From Notolepis coatsorum (Eukaryota; Chordata; Actinopteri; Aulopiformes; Paralepididae), in assembly GCA_963971535.1 (NCBI GenBank), contig OZ020591.1, positions 13,609,577 to 13,673,576 of the forward strand: a stretch of DNA of 64,000 nucleotides. Reading direction: 5' to 3'. The notes beneath the pieces were generated by a model, which was not told the DNA's origin, searched no databases, and saw only the letters and a list, made by a program, of their open reading frames with translations. A program made the translations under genes and the position numbers. Positions 49,747 to 61,577 of the stretch are shown here, one piece after another. Each line of letters begins with the position of its first letter. The first letter of the stretch is position 1.

Positions 49747-50225
49747 GAAGGCGGCTGGATGGCGCAGGGGAGATTGCGCCCGTCACCAATGCAAGAGACT
49801 CCGGTCTCGAATCCCGGTGTCAACATTGCCTCCGGCTTGGGCCAGTCGTCATACTATCTCAATTGGCAGAGGTAGCGGGTGGAAGTCGATGGGTGGGGAT
49901 TGGACGTTGTGGACTGCGACTCCTACAGGTCGGTTGGGGGACGCCTGCACAGCAGAGACGGGAAGTAGCGGGGGTAGTGTGAGCCTCCCATGCGTTACAC
50001 CTCGCCACAGAGTCTGCGCTGTCTGGTGAAAAGATGCCACAGGCTGCCTCCTCGTGTACCGGAGGGGACACGTGATGCAAGGCTTCTATCCTCCCTACGA
50101 CCGACCAGTGGGAGGCATAGTCGAGCAACGTACAAGACGGGGGAGGGGAGAATTGGAAATACGAAATTGGGATGGGAGAAAAATAGAAAATAAGGAGAAA
50201 AAGTGGATGAAAAACAAAACAAATT
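49747..50225 (+). mobile_element. tRNA-derived SINE, TSD TGTCAACAG
   Basis: The head (GGCTGGATGGCGCAGGGGAG, then GGTCTCGAATCCCGG) has pol III boxes. The body is about 400 bp and ends in GAGAATTGGAAATACGAAAT and an A-rich tail. The 9-bp duplication lies at 49738-49746 and 50226-50234. The split copy at 58.8-60.8 kb is the same family. Confidence 0.88.
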
Positions 50226-51486
50226 TGTCAACAGACTAAAGCAGGGAACCACAATATTTTGCATACAAATTATGCTGAGCAGAATGTAATATCATAACTG
50301 TCTATTATTTTTCTTGCAATTGAGCCAATTTTCATTAGGTATGGTTTTGAGGTGTGTGTTCAACAGAATGTAGTATCAAAAACACGTTCACAAAAAGTAT
50401 GGGTTACTGAATGATTAACTGCACTGTTATAATCACTAAGCAGGGCTGTACTCTGCAACGAGATTATCGCAAATTGCCCCTTAATTTGGCCCGTGCGAGT
50501 GGTAAATTATATTTGGGAGCAACCTTGCGAGTAGTGATTTCAACTCTTCATTCGCATTTCACTCCTAAATTAATAAAATTAAATAGTAAAACATTAGCCT
50601 ACAACCAGGGCTGTACAGTGCAACATAATGCCGCGGACGGTGCTATGAAAAAATCTGTCGGCAATGAATGAATTTACCGATAGCGATAGCCCGTGTGTGG
50701 AAAAAAAAGATTTGCGTGTGAAGTGAATCTGGGTCACGCTATATACTTGGTAGTTGTAGTCTATCGTGCGATTAAATACCATGTCCCTGTCTGGAAGAGT
50801 CATTACATCCAACACCAAATCCCAGAATTCCTAGCGAACATTCGAAACGAAACTGAATGTGAACTTCCTTTCAATAAGTTTAAGCCGCTAATTTTGCTCT
50901 GCAAGAAGAACAGAGCGGATATCAGTCCATCTTATGACAACCACGTCCAATGTGGAGAGATGATAAGAGACCATAGCCGGTGAAATTAAGTCCGGTCTTG
51001 CAGTGATGATTGACGGGGAGTCGGACACGGACACTTCTAACGTTCAGCCGTGAGTAGCCCACTATTAGGACGTGAAATACTGTCTACTTAAATTTCCCTC
51101 CAGGGATCAATAAAGTATCAACCTATCTATCTAATACTGAGACAATATGCAAATAAGATAATACTAATAATTGTCACCGTTCCCCGTATGAAAGTGGCTT
51201 GCAACTTACTGCTGGTAAAATCACTGTTTATTTCTCGTTTTGCATAGTATTACATTCATCTTCTATAAACAATCAAAGTCCCACCATAAGAGCCTCATAC
51301 GGGTCAAATAAACCTTTTTGATTAGTCTTTCCTTCGAGCTAAGTTGAACTGAACATTTCATTGTCAAAAGCGCAAATTTAAACAAGGTTGCGTCGCAACA
51401 CGGTTTTCAAAATAAAGGTAACATAACAAATACCGTAGTAGGCCTCTCAATTCTTGTAAAAAAAAGTCCCGGATATACATAAAACA

Positions 51487-51747
51487 TTAATTGGCATAGA
51501 TTTGTGTGGCGTCGCCTTCGTGTACAACGATACTTACGTTTTTTAGGTGATTTGACAACGTTGTTGTAGAGTTGTGATATGCCATTTTCTTCTGGCACTC
51601 TGCTTTTTGGGCATTGTCTTTGCATATTTTAAAGTGTAACCACACGTCTGATGACTTCTTCGTCGACATGTCTGCTGCACATGTCCTTGTTGTTTTCAAC
51701 ACCGATAATCTCCACGTGCTTGTTGTAGAGAGGTGGAGTCGAGGCAC
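51487..51747 (-). pseudogene. BED-type zinc finger remnant of a transposase
   Basis: The minus strand encodes SDVWLHFKICKDNAQKAECQ followed by KMAYHNSTTTLSNHLKN, matching the BED finger (VW-HF, A-C, T-L-HL) at the N-terminus of many hAT transposases. The second cysteine of the CxxC pair is replaced by lysine and the final HxxxH is degraded. No catalytic region follows. Confidence 0.55.
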
Positions 51748-51749
51748 CG

Positions 51750-52260
51750 CTTACTTTTGTTTCATTGGAATGGAGGCGCAAGATTTTGGAGGATAATTTT
51801 TTTTTTTTATGTTCGAAGCTTGTGCCATTGAACGAAGCTTCGAAGTATTTAACCCTTAGGAGTCTAACCTAAAGAGCTCCTCCTCCTGAGAATTTCCCCC
51901 TTTTTTTTTGTTACATAATATAAAATTACAGATTCATACCTTCAAAATAAGCCATCAATTGTCAAATTTGAGACGATAGTTTTCAATCAATGTCCTATCA
52001 AACATTCTGGTACAGTCATTACCAATTTGCAGCAGGAGCCTCTGAAGATAATTCAGTGAATTCAGCTAATGATAAGGGAACTACACTCCTTCCCAGAATG
52101 CAATGTGATGTCAATGTTAATTTCAATGACTAATTCACACCATGAAACAAAGGCCCAGCAGGGAACAATTACAGCTGAATGGGGGTATAGTGTGACTGAT
52201 CAATACAGGCAACACACACTTTGATTTGATGCCATGCATATACACACAGAGACAGAGGTT
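51750..52260. other. Spacer, no gene
   Basis: Short T-runs near 51800 and 51900; no coding feature is seen. Confidence 0.4.
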
Positions 52261-52296
52261 TAGATATTTAGATAGATATATAATAGTAATATAATA

Positions 52297-52305
52297 GAAA
52301 GAGAG

Positions 52306-52382
<77 letters not shown>

Positions 52383-52546
52383 CAGAGAGAGACATTTATA
52401 ATAATAATAATTATTATTATTATTAAATAGAATCATTTTCTATAGGCTTGCCGTGGTAGTCAGTGATACTGGTGTATACACACACTAGATATACAGAGGT
52501 TTAGACATTTAGAGATATATATATAGATATATAATAGTATAGTAAT

Positions 52547-52577
<31 letters not shown>

Positions 52578-52643
52578 AAGAAAGAAAGAGATACAGAGAT
52601 ATATACAGAGAGAGACATGTATAATAATTATATTATTAATTCG

Positions 52644-52680
<37 letters not shown>
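52297..52680. repeat. (GAAA)n, (GA)n and (AC)n microsatellites
   Basis: (GAAA)n spans about 52305-52380. A diverged duplicate of its flank (ACAGAGGTTTAGA-ATTTAGA) precedes (GA)n and (GAAA)n at 52547-52590, and (AC)n covers 52651-52679. Confidence 0.9.
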
Positions 52681-52682
<2 letters not shown>

Positions 52683-52970
52683 TAACATGATCATAACCAA
52701 ACCAATTTCAAATGTATCATCAAGTACAAAATAGATTTGATTGTAATATTTATGAGAATGCATGTTTTTTCACACTACAGGAGGAGTATGTCACAGTATG
52801 ATGTCATAATCGAACATTCTAGAACATTTGTGTTCTATATTATGCAACAATTCTCTGAGCATTTCCTGGCATTTTTTCAGACTACAACATCAATCCAGAC
52901 TGGTTTGACCCTGACAGCACGTGTGGCCGAAATTCCTTCTGTAATGTACTGATTTCTTTTGATTTCTCTG

Positions 52971-53036
<66 letters not shown>

Positions 53037-53039
<3 letters not shown>

Positions 53040-53197
53040 GGGAGTAGCTGGGGGGGGGGGGGGGGTTAGGATGATTCCAAGGGCCCAGCAAATGCCCCAA
53101 TTTTTTTTATAGATTGGGGGCCCCACATTTTTTTAATAGATTGGGGGCCCACAAATTGTTTTTTTCATGGGGCCCAGAATCTCCAGCTACGCCCCTG
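53037..53197. mobile_element. Short hAT-type MITE
   Basis: Ends CAGGGGAGTAGCTGG and CCAGCTACGCCCCTG form inverted repeats around a G-rich interior. The left flank is a (GA)n/(GT)n microsatellite, so no clear 8-bp duplication can be read. Confidence 0.6.
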
Positions 53198-53444
53198 TGA
53201 GCGCACCTCTCTACTCTAGACTAGAGAGCTGTCATCACCGTGATGCGCGCTTGAATGAACTGCGAGATAACTCATAACTCGGACACACACGCACTCTGTC
53301 TCTGCCATACAGTAGTTATGTTGTTTTAGCGCGACGTGGGTATATACACGGGCGAGGATGAAAAGCTTAAGCATGTTAGACTACTTTTAATTCATAAATT
53401 AACGTTCGGTCGGGTCCGCGTGTATTCTCGAGAATGATAATAAT

Positions 53445-54082
53445 TAGGGATGTCCCGATCACGTTTTTTTGCTCCCGATCCGATCCCGATCATGTGATTT
53501 TGAGTATCTACCGATACCGATATTTCCCGATCCGATCAAAAAAATTTTTTTAATTTTTTTTTATTCAACAAACATGACCATGTTCACGTCTTAAACTCAT
53601 ACTGAGGCCTTAGTTTTGGTTTTAAATTGCATATCATCATTCATTTATTTATTGTCACACAGAGCAGAAGAATTTTGCCAAAACAAACCAATAGTATCCA
53701 GCTGCAGAACAGCAGACCAGCCACACTCTCAGACCCAAACGCATTTCCTTTGATTTAATTATACATCAAATGATTTATGAAGTTAACTTTTCACCTGGAT
53801 AACATCAACATTCAGGGTGAATGTAATGTGAGAAATTGGGATAAAAAAAATTTAAATAAAAATTATTTGGGTCTGAGATTGTGGCTGGTCTGCCGTTCTG
53901 CAGCTGGATACTATTGGTTTGTTTTGGCAAAATTCTTCTGCTCTGTGACAATAAATAAATGAATGATGATATGCAATTTAAAACCAAAACTAAGGCCTCA
54001 GTATGAGTTTAAGACGTGAACATGGTCATGTTTGTTGAATAAATAAAAAAAAGTAAAAAAAAAAAAAGTAAAAAAAAAAAAA

Positions 54083-54113
<31 letters not shown>

Positions 54114-54186
54114 GCCGATCCCGATCTTCGGAAAATCACGTGATCGGCCCCGATCCCGATCACGTGATCGGATCGGGACATCCCTA
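53445..54186. mobile_element. hAT-type foldback element, TSD ATAATAAT
   Basis: TAGGGATGTCCCGATC and GATCGGGACATCCCTA end the element, with ATAATAAT on both sides (53437-53444 and 54187-54194). The interior is an imperfect palindrome: AATAGTATCCAGCTGCAG near 53690 reappears as its complement near 53900. Confidence 0.85.
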
Positions 54187-54704
54187 ATAATAATAATGCA
54201 GGACCTATTCAGATTATATTATCAACAACAGACAGTGAGAAACACAACCCCCCCCCCCCCTCTCGCGCTGAAGAATATGCATATTAGATCACTCAGTGAT
54301 TAACACTTAGATGCGCTGTTTGTGTGTGCGCGCGTGCATGTACGTGACGCGTTGTAGTTTCGGGGAATACAGGGATATTTAGAACTATACAATTTAGCAA
54401 GAATTAAACATATTTACAAGTCGTATTATGTTTAGCAAGTAAGGATACATATAGATTACACTATATGCACTCGAAATTGTCTTTGTTCTATTTTTACAGA
54501 TTTTTGAAAAACGGGACTTCCTGAGCATTTGTGAGAGATTCTAATTATTTTGTTCTCCGCCCACGGGAGCAATAAGCCCTGTTGACTCCTTAGTTATTTA
54601 CAATAATAATAATTCATTTAATTTATAAAACACTTTTCATTGTGAAACAAATGTATGCAGAGTTTCTTGTCCTCCTGATTAATGCAATGGTGTGTGTGTG
54701 TTGT

Positions 54705-56071
54705 CAGGGTGTCCGCGGATCCTTAAAAAGTCTTAAAAGGTCTTAAATTTGTTTATCAATAATTAAGGCCTTAGTTTGTCTTAAAATGTCTTAAATCCAT
54801 TTTCAGAGGTCTTAAAAATGCCATAGAAAGGAAAGATAAAATGCCATGTCATCTTATGTTTTATTATGAAATCTGGGGGAAAACTGTTAACGGGAGATAC
54901 AGTTTGACTTTATCAAATCTCCGATCTCACACGCTGTCGCTGAGTTCTGTCTCAGACACCGCTGGTGCGGCGTCTGCTCATTCCTCCAGCCCCTCCCGTA
55001 CGCATGTAAACACAGGTCTAGTCTAGTGAGACGGGACACGGAAGGACGGCGTCTCCTTGAGCTAACATTAGCTTAGCTACCGTTACAAAACGACCCAGTC
55101 AACTATTCACTTTTAGTTTAATACATGATGAGGCATTGTCTAACCGAACGGTATCTAGTCGGCCAGCTACCGATAGCTCCTGACATAAACAAACGCTCCA
55201 CAAAGTCTAGTAGAGTGTATGATACCGGTTAGCTGTTAGCTCACGTTAGCGCAAGCTAGTTCACTGTTCAAAACGAAATGTCCCATTGAACTAAATAATT
55301 CACTGAGGCGTTGTATTAACGTTATATATCCGGCTAGCAGTAGCTACAGATAGCTCCTGATATCAATGTCTTATAACACTGATTAGATGCGTATTCGAGC
55401 TGAGGGCTTGTGAATGTGATTTAACGTTATAACAATACTAGGGTCCAGCTGCAGCGCCGGAGAATCCTTGCCGTAGCTCGAGGCTACTCTAGTATAGGTC
55501 CAGCTGCAGCTCCGGAGAATCCTGGCCGTAGCTGGAGGCTACTAGACACTAGAGTACACACAGACAGTGGAGCTTATTGCATGGTGGCGATGTCTCGCAG
55601 ATAATACAAGTACAAGTCTAATTATATAATATATATATTTTATAAAGAAAAAAGAAAAAAAATTATATAAAATAAAAATTTATTTCTTTTAATCAAAAAC
55701 GATCGGTATCGGTATCGGCCGATATGGCTCACGACGATCGGTGATCGGTATCGGTGGCAAAAAACGTGATCGGGGCATCCCTAGCCCCTGGTATATTTTG
55801 TATAGCTATATTTGCTATTTATGTTTGGTCACCCCTTTGTTGAAATTCATCCAATCCAGTTACTCCTTTAAGTTCAAGATTTTTAAGTTTCCAAGTTATG
55901 TTTTAATAAACATCTTTGGACCAATGTGTCCCTAAACTTAAACTAATTGGTGTCGTTGCATGATTTTTGCCATTTTGTTATTGTGAAATTGGTATTAAAT
56001 TTAATTCTGAGTGGCATTAAAAAGTCTTAAAAAGCCTTAAATCTGACTGGGCTAAACCTGCAGATACCCTG
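54705..56071. mobile_element. hAT-type element (CTTAAAA-rich ends)
   Basis: CAGGGTGTCCGCGGATCC on the left and CTGCAGATACCCTG on the right are followed inward by repeated GTCTTAAAA units in inverted order. The 8-bp flanks do not match (TGTGTTGT and GTTGTGGT), perhaps because the left side is a GT repeat. Inside are a 55-bp tandem duplication (55440-55550) and the right end of another hAT MITE (GTGATCGGGGCATCCCTA, ending 55783). Confidence 0.6.
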
Positions 56072-56675
56072 GTTGTGGTGATCTCATTCAAGGAGCACTA
56101 CACAAGCGCGCGCACACACACACACAGTTTGTTGTTTTTGTTCTATTAGTGATTTACACACTTTCTCAGTTGGTTCATTATACAAACCTGAAAACAAACG
56201 CACTTAAATGTTAAATAAAAGGACCACAGTAATGAGGCAGGAGGAACATATTTTTTTGCACTATAATGGTAAAATTGTTATTTAAAAATGTGCCCCTAAA
56301 AAATATTCTGTGCCCCTAAATTTCTCATTTAGGGGCAAGTGTGCCCCTAGTGAAAAAGCTTAGCGTACAGCCCTGCTAAGCCATTGTAAGACCTTACCTG
56401 TGTCCCTGTATCACTTGTCTCTGCTGCCCTTTGACTAAAAAACGTCCCTATGTCCATTTTCCTTTTTTTTTCTTTCTGGTCGCATATTTGAGTTAGTCAC
56501 CTAGTAAAAGTGAGATAATTGACATATCAAAACATGCTAGGGCTGTACCGAATAGTTCTGTTGAATATTTTTAAAAGAGCCATGACAGTAAGCTGTAGAA
56601 ATTGAGATAGAGTCAGTTGTTATAAAAATATAAAAACATAGTTTATTATCCTCCATATTTTTTCTGCTCCAGATG

Positions 56676-57520
56676 CAGGGAACTTAACTTTTTGACTTAC
56701 CAGCCATTTGGCTGGTAAATTTTAAAAACTACCAGCCAGGCAGATTTTTTACCAGCCAAAAATTAAAAATAGCTTTTTAGTATATCGCCATGTGTTATTA
56801 TTACTATATAATACTCTCATATGCTATTTTCAATTAATATCATAAACAACATAAGGAATATTAGCATAATTTTGAGTGGACTGAAGGAATGAGTCAGCGT
56901 TAATAGTTTTAAATGCAAATAATTTATTGAAACATAGAAGTGGGGTCGGGGACACGCACTGTTTCAACTCACCACCCCCGCATCATATTGTAGTCTAGTC
57001 TGTCTTCAAACTTCCACTCCTCTCGAAACCTTTTTATATTTGAATATCAACATTATCTGTGCATCCTCAGTAATCCTGAGTTTACTACAATATACTCCTC
57101 TCCTGAGTCCTGACTAGTGACTTCATCGTCTTTCCAAACGTACGCACACACAGAGAAAGGGAGAGTGCCCCCCCCCCCCCCCATTTCCCTTTCCCCAGTC
57201 CACACTGTCTGCTGTTCTCTCTGATCAGGATTAGCTTGTTAGCTTACGCTAACATAACGTTCATTTTGGGCGATGTGGGCATAAAGGAATGGCGACGATG
57301 CAATGCATGTTAGATGCATTTGACCCGTTGTGAGAAGAAGAAAAAACCACAGACTTATTTCGGCTCGCAAAATAGGCGCACTGCTGTGTAGCTCTGCTCT
57401 CGGGGAACAAACTTAACTTTTTGACTTACCAGCCATTTGGCTGGTAGATTTTAAAAACTACCAGCCAGGCAGATTTTTTACCAGCCATTGGCTGTTGGCT
57501 GGTACTTATTTTGTTCCCTG
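56676..57520. mobile_element. hAT-type element, TSD TCCAGATG
   Basis: CAGGGAAC and GTTCCCTG end the element, flanked by TCCAGATG (56668-56675 and 57521-57528). An 80-bp block with ACTTACCAGCCATTTGGCTG is repeated directly near each end (56688 and 57413). No transposase is seen. Confidence 0.8.
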
Positions 57521-57528
57521 TCCAGATG

Positions 57529-57803
57529 GATAAATCCTCTTCATTTTGCTTGTTTATTATACGTAGGTATTGCTGGGAAAAACTGGAGGGTTGACAGGTA
57601 TGCTTTAGAGAAGAGCATGAACTTTGTTTGGTTTGAGTACCAGTTTAAGATTAACGGCGTATCCTGCAAAGTATTAAATGAGAGTTGTACATTTGTAATG
57701 AGTAGTTGTACAGAGTCAACAACACAATAGACGATAGTGTCATCCGCATAGAGATGATCCTGACAATATCGGAGACAATATCATTCATATAAATAGTAGG
57801 CGT
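57529..57803 (-). pseudogene. LINE RT fragment with YADD motif
   Basis: The minus strand gives IYMNDIVSDI and, in a neighbouring frame, YADDTIVYCVV then SFNTLQD and LKLVL, the palm of a fish LINE reverse transcriptase. A frameshift lies just before YADD. It is cut at 57804 by a hAT-like element. Confidence 0.7.
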
Positions 57804-58218
57804 TAGGGATGCTCCAATCACGTTTTTTGCCACCGATCGTCTATGAGCCATACACTGCCGATACCGATAGTTTTTGGTTTTGTTATAGCAGCTGGCAGTA
57901 TTATACTGTAGGTCTAACACAGGCATTCTCAAAGTCCGGACTCCGGACTAAATTATCCAATCTAATCTTAGAAATTAAGTAAAGTGAATATTACTGGGTG
58001 TTAAGCATAACAGCATCTACGTTAATTTACTTCTGAATATTGGGGAGTATCGCGTGCTTGTAGCCACGTTTTGATTACGTCATCACAACAACACGTTAGG
58101 TTACGAACGTAAGTTACGTAACCCTGTTCTTTGCCGTTCTTTGCCGAAAGCCGAAAGGGCCTTTTTTAACTACTTTCGGCCGATATGTTTCGGTGGCCGA
58201 ATATTTGGCGCATCCCTA
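57804..58218. mobile_element. hAT-like MITE, no clean duplication
   Basis: TAGGGATGC on the left and GCATCCCTA on the right, with CGATACCGATAG-like units inside, resemble the elements at 38.7 and 53.4 kb. Flanks GTAGGCGT and CTCAATTA differ, so the two ends may not belong to one insertion. Confidence 0.45.
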
Positions 58219-58797
58219 CTCAATTAGTATCGACGTGGCACCTGTTAGACCCACGTTTGATATTCTGGAAACTTGTGAAAGCTTTCTGTTAATCTGGTAA
58301 ACTGTTGGTTGTATTGCGGAGCTAAATGCTAATGTGGCTAACTAACAGTACACTTTTGTACATGAAATACAGCCCAAAAACCTTCAAAGACCCTGCTGAG
58401 AAACACTTTACAAATGTTTGCTTATTAAATCATTTTTAAAAGTAATTAAAAAAGAAAAAAGTTACGATAAAGTTGTTTAATTGACGGGAGAAAAGTTGCT
58501 AAAGTCCATGTATTGTGATGGGACCGGAAGAAGCCTACACGCTGAAGATTCAGGAGGTTTATTATTTGTCACATACATACCAGGGCATACAGTGACATAA
58601 CCGGATATGCCGCCTCCACATTGTGCAAGTGGTGAATTGTCCCTGGCCGCAGTTAAACAGCAACTTTTCATCCAGATTTCTAGCTTCAGAGTTCCAGGGT
58701 CCCAGTTTGCTTATTCAGTTATGAAAACATATGAATAATTTTCAATAATTAAATTTCTCTCTGCATACATGATGTCAACTTTGCCGTCAAAATCTCG
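58219..58797. other. Intron 3, no gene
   Basis: No feature is recognised. It ends in the 15-bp duplication of the next SINE. Confidence 0.4.
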
Positions 58798-59074
58798 CCT
58801 CGCACAGCTTTTCTTTTTTTTTTATCTTTTTTTCCCCCTCCTTCTTTTTCCGATTTTTCTCCCATCCCACCCTTCCTGGTTGTTGCGCACTTTCCCCTAC
58901 TGTTGGTCCGAGAGGCCGGAGACTGTTGCATGCTTTCCTCCGACGCATGTGCAGCCAGCCGCAAGCCAGCCTGGCCGCGCAGATTCTCACTGGGAGAGTG
59001 TAACGTGTGGGAGGCCGCACTACCTCTCTCCAGATCCTACCCTTGCTGAGCAGGCGCCCCGACCGAACTGTAGG

Positions 59075-60379
59075 TGTTGTGAAGGGCCAGATTAAACTGA
59101 GAATATACCTTTATTGTTTGATATACTTTGTATATTATTTATATATATACACGGAATATCCCTTTACCTGCGTTCAAACCAGAGTAATATTCGCTCTCCT
59201 TATTGGACAGCGCCCCCAGGCGCCAGCGCGCAGGCCCCCAACGGCAGGTTCAAAGACAAGTTCAGGCATGTCAGGACATGCCCGGAGACAGCGTATTGAT
59301 ACCAGACAAAGACTGCGGTTTGGGACTAGATATTCACTTAAGTATAAATACAGCGCAAGGTGCGCACACCAGTAGTTCAGTACCTTACCCCACCTTCACC
59401 CGAGTCAACGTGCAGTGAAGTGAGCAACCTTGCGTCTAACAGAGCATTGAGAACCATGTGCGAATAGAATAGTAAAGTGTCAGAGTTTAATGCAGTAACG
59501 TCGAGTTCGACCTAATCTAATGTGAAGTAAATAATCGTTCATTTATTGTATATCGTGCGGCCACAGTTCGTTGTGTGTAGCATTACCCAGCGGTTCGTCG
59601 TGTCTTTAGCTAGTGTACTTAGCCAGGGTGTGTGGCCTAAATACGTCGCCCACACCCGAGGAGTCCTAGGCGAAGAACCGTTGGACATGTACACAGGAGA
59701 ATCGGCGTCGGCGATTGCAGAACCATTACTGGTTGGATTATATTGATTTGGAACGTGGTACCCGGAGAAGAGCATCGTTGATTTCCACTATCGTTTGGGA
59801 TTCAACCTCGTGAGGATTACAACTCGGGCTGGCCTCGTGGACGGAGGCTGGCTAACTGTCATCAATGCTATCGAGCATTTGGATTACAATTATTGCTTTG
59901 CTGCTGATCAAGGGATTTACAAGGACCGACTCCTGTACCTGGAGTCTCTTTATTCCTCATTGAATCAGACGGAGTACCCGAACATTCCTCTACCCTCCAG
60001 GCCTTACAACCCCGGAGGGAACCCATTGTCTCTAGGCGGTACCAGTGTTGCCCTATATAGTTGCTACTATACGACAGGTGGTGTCAACTTAGACCCATCG
60101 TAGGATTCCTGCTATTCTTAGTGACTCATGCTATTGACTGACTTTACGCATATTCTTCGCCATACAAGCGCAACCCTAATTCTCATTCTGTAACCTAATG
60201 TTGCGTAATAATAATAAAATACCCTCAAATACTATTTATTTGTCAATGCCGTGTTCTTGTGGGTGTTCACCATCTATATTTGATGTACTGTCTGGCCAGT
60301 AATTAAAGTACATAACTAGCAGTGGTTTAATCTATCACAATCTTTAATACAGTCAGGGTTTTGTAACCCCTCAGTTACA
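59075..60379 (+). mobile_element. Solo LTR, 1,305 bp, TSD GTAGG
   Basis: TGTTGTGAAG to CAGTTACA, flanked by GTAGG (59070-59074 and 60380-60384) inside the SINE. A TATAAATA box lies near 59343 and AATAAAA near 60216, giving plus orientation and a long R region. A 102-codon frame (59795-60103) has no recognised domain. The large size suggests an endogenous retrovirus or other complex LTR. Confidence 0.8.
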
Positions 60380-60437
60380 GTAGGGGTCGCTGTCCACAAC
60401 GCCCAGGACCCACCCGCCAGCTTTCCCACCCTCTAAT

Positions 60438-60691
60438 TAGGGATGGGTACCGAATTCGGTACTTTTGAGGTACCGAACCGAAACACGTCGGTACTACCGA
60501 GTATCGAATCAAGTGAGAAACCGAAAAAAAAATAAAAAAAAAATAAAAAAAAATATTTTTTATTAATTTTTTTTTTTATTTTTATTTTTTATTTTTTTTA
60601 AAGTACCGAAAAAAGGTACCGTTGGGTACCGGTATCGATTCACAGGTACCGGTACCGGTATCGGTTCAAATGTGAAAGGTACCCATCCCTA
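60438..60691. mobile_element. hAT-type MITE, 254 bp, TSD CCTCTAAT
   Basis: TAGGGATGGGTACCGAAT and GTACCCATCCCTA are the ends; the interior has GGTACCGGTACCGG units and A/T runs. The 8-bp duplication lies at 60430-60437 and 60692-60699, inside the SINE. Confidence 0.9.
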
Positions 60692-60848
60692 CCTCTAATA
60701 CTGCCAATTGTATTAGTGTGAACGGCCAGCCAAGCTGGTGACAGCGCCGGGAGCTGGATTCGAACACGCGAACCCAGCATCTCCGGCGTTGGTGACGAAC
60801 GCAATCTCCGCTACGCCACCTGACTGCCCCCAGCCTCGCACAGCTTTT

Positions 60849-61146
60849 AAAATGTCTTATCATGCGTTTTCATGTTTTTCTGTGTCCATGTGAGCTTTGA
60901 GATCTCCGGCACCTTTATTAGACACGGAAACATATGGTCAAGCGTTGCACACCGCTTCTTGTCCCGACCGGGGCGGTACATTGGGGATTCCCTCTGCAGT
61001 TCAAAATGTACACTTGCGCTTTTGCTTTGTGAGCAGAATCAAATCTGTCCGCTTCCTCTGTTTGCATGTGATGGACATTTTCATGAATTTAGAAAACCCC
61101 ACCGGAGGCCCCGGACAGGGTGTGAATAGTGGACGTGTCCGGGCAG
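60849..61146. other. Intron 3, no gene
   Basis: Unassigned sequence of mixed composition with short overlapping open frames and no domain. Confidence 0.4.
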
Positions 61147-61577
61147 CGTCTATTCTTATCCTAACGGATTTATGTTTCCGCGTTCGCGTTCTGCGAATCT
61201 GATTGGCCACTGACGTTTCTTGTGCGATCTGATTGGCCACTGACGTTTCTGGTCATGTGACATGTGCGCCCAATCGCGTGACGCGCCCATTTCCGCCTCG
61301 AACAGCAGCAAACTACCTAACGCCTAGTTTATCACTGGTTAAGCTTAGGCGACTCTTTCGAAGTTGGTTAAGGTTAGAGTTTGGAATCAGGGCTGGCGTT
61401 CTATCGCCCTGCTCTAAGACAAACTCTAACCTTAACCAACTTCGAAAGAGTGCCTAAGCTTAATCGGCGAAAGAACTTGCCGTCACACGATTGGAGCGAC
61501 CATAAACGTCAGTAGCCAATCGGAGCGCAAAACGCGAACGTGGAAGCATAAATCCGTCACGATAAGAATAGACGCGT
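61147..61577. repeat. Long nested foldback, about 430 bp
   Basis: The outer arms (about 61147-61250 and 61482-61577) pair through CGTCTATTCTTATC and CCACTGACGTTT. The inner arms (61338-61382 and 61420-61463) pair through TTTCGAAGTTGGTTAAGG. The whole segment can fold on itself and is probably a foldback transposon; no target duplication was resolved. Confidence 0.7.

Larger units (their letters stand above)
50441..56375. mobile_element. Possible degraded hAT-type element, 5.9 kb
   Basis: CAGGGCTGTAC at 50441 and GTACAGCCCTG ending at 56375 are perfect 11-bp inverted repeats. Flanks share only CTAAG, so the duplication is not clean. A second CAGGGCTGTAC starts at 50606. A BED-finger remnant (51.5-51.7 kb) could be part of its transposase. 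The interior is filled with later insertions. Confidence 0.35.
58813..60833 (-). mobile_element. tRNA-derived SINE (minus), split twice
   Basis: The head lies at 60720-60833 (complement GGCGTAGCGGAGATTGCG, GTTCGAATCC) and the 3' end at 58813. The 15-bp duplication CCTCGCACAGCTTTT at 58798-58812 and 60834-60848 proves a single retroposition. A solo LTR and a hAT MITE interrupt it; without them the SINE is about 450 bp, matching the copy at 49.7 kb. Confidence 0.9.

Noticed and set aside
50693..50983. 96-codon frame as a host gene
   Set aside because: No domain is clear; it sits in a probable transposon relic and may be a degraded transposase, which I cannot support further.
52881..52920. Possible extra exon after TTTTTTCAG with donor GTGTGG
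   Set aside because: It would accept the phase of exon 3, but its end phase would put a TAG at the start of the zinc-finger exon.
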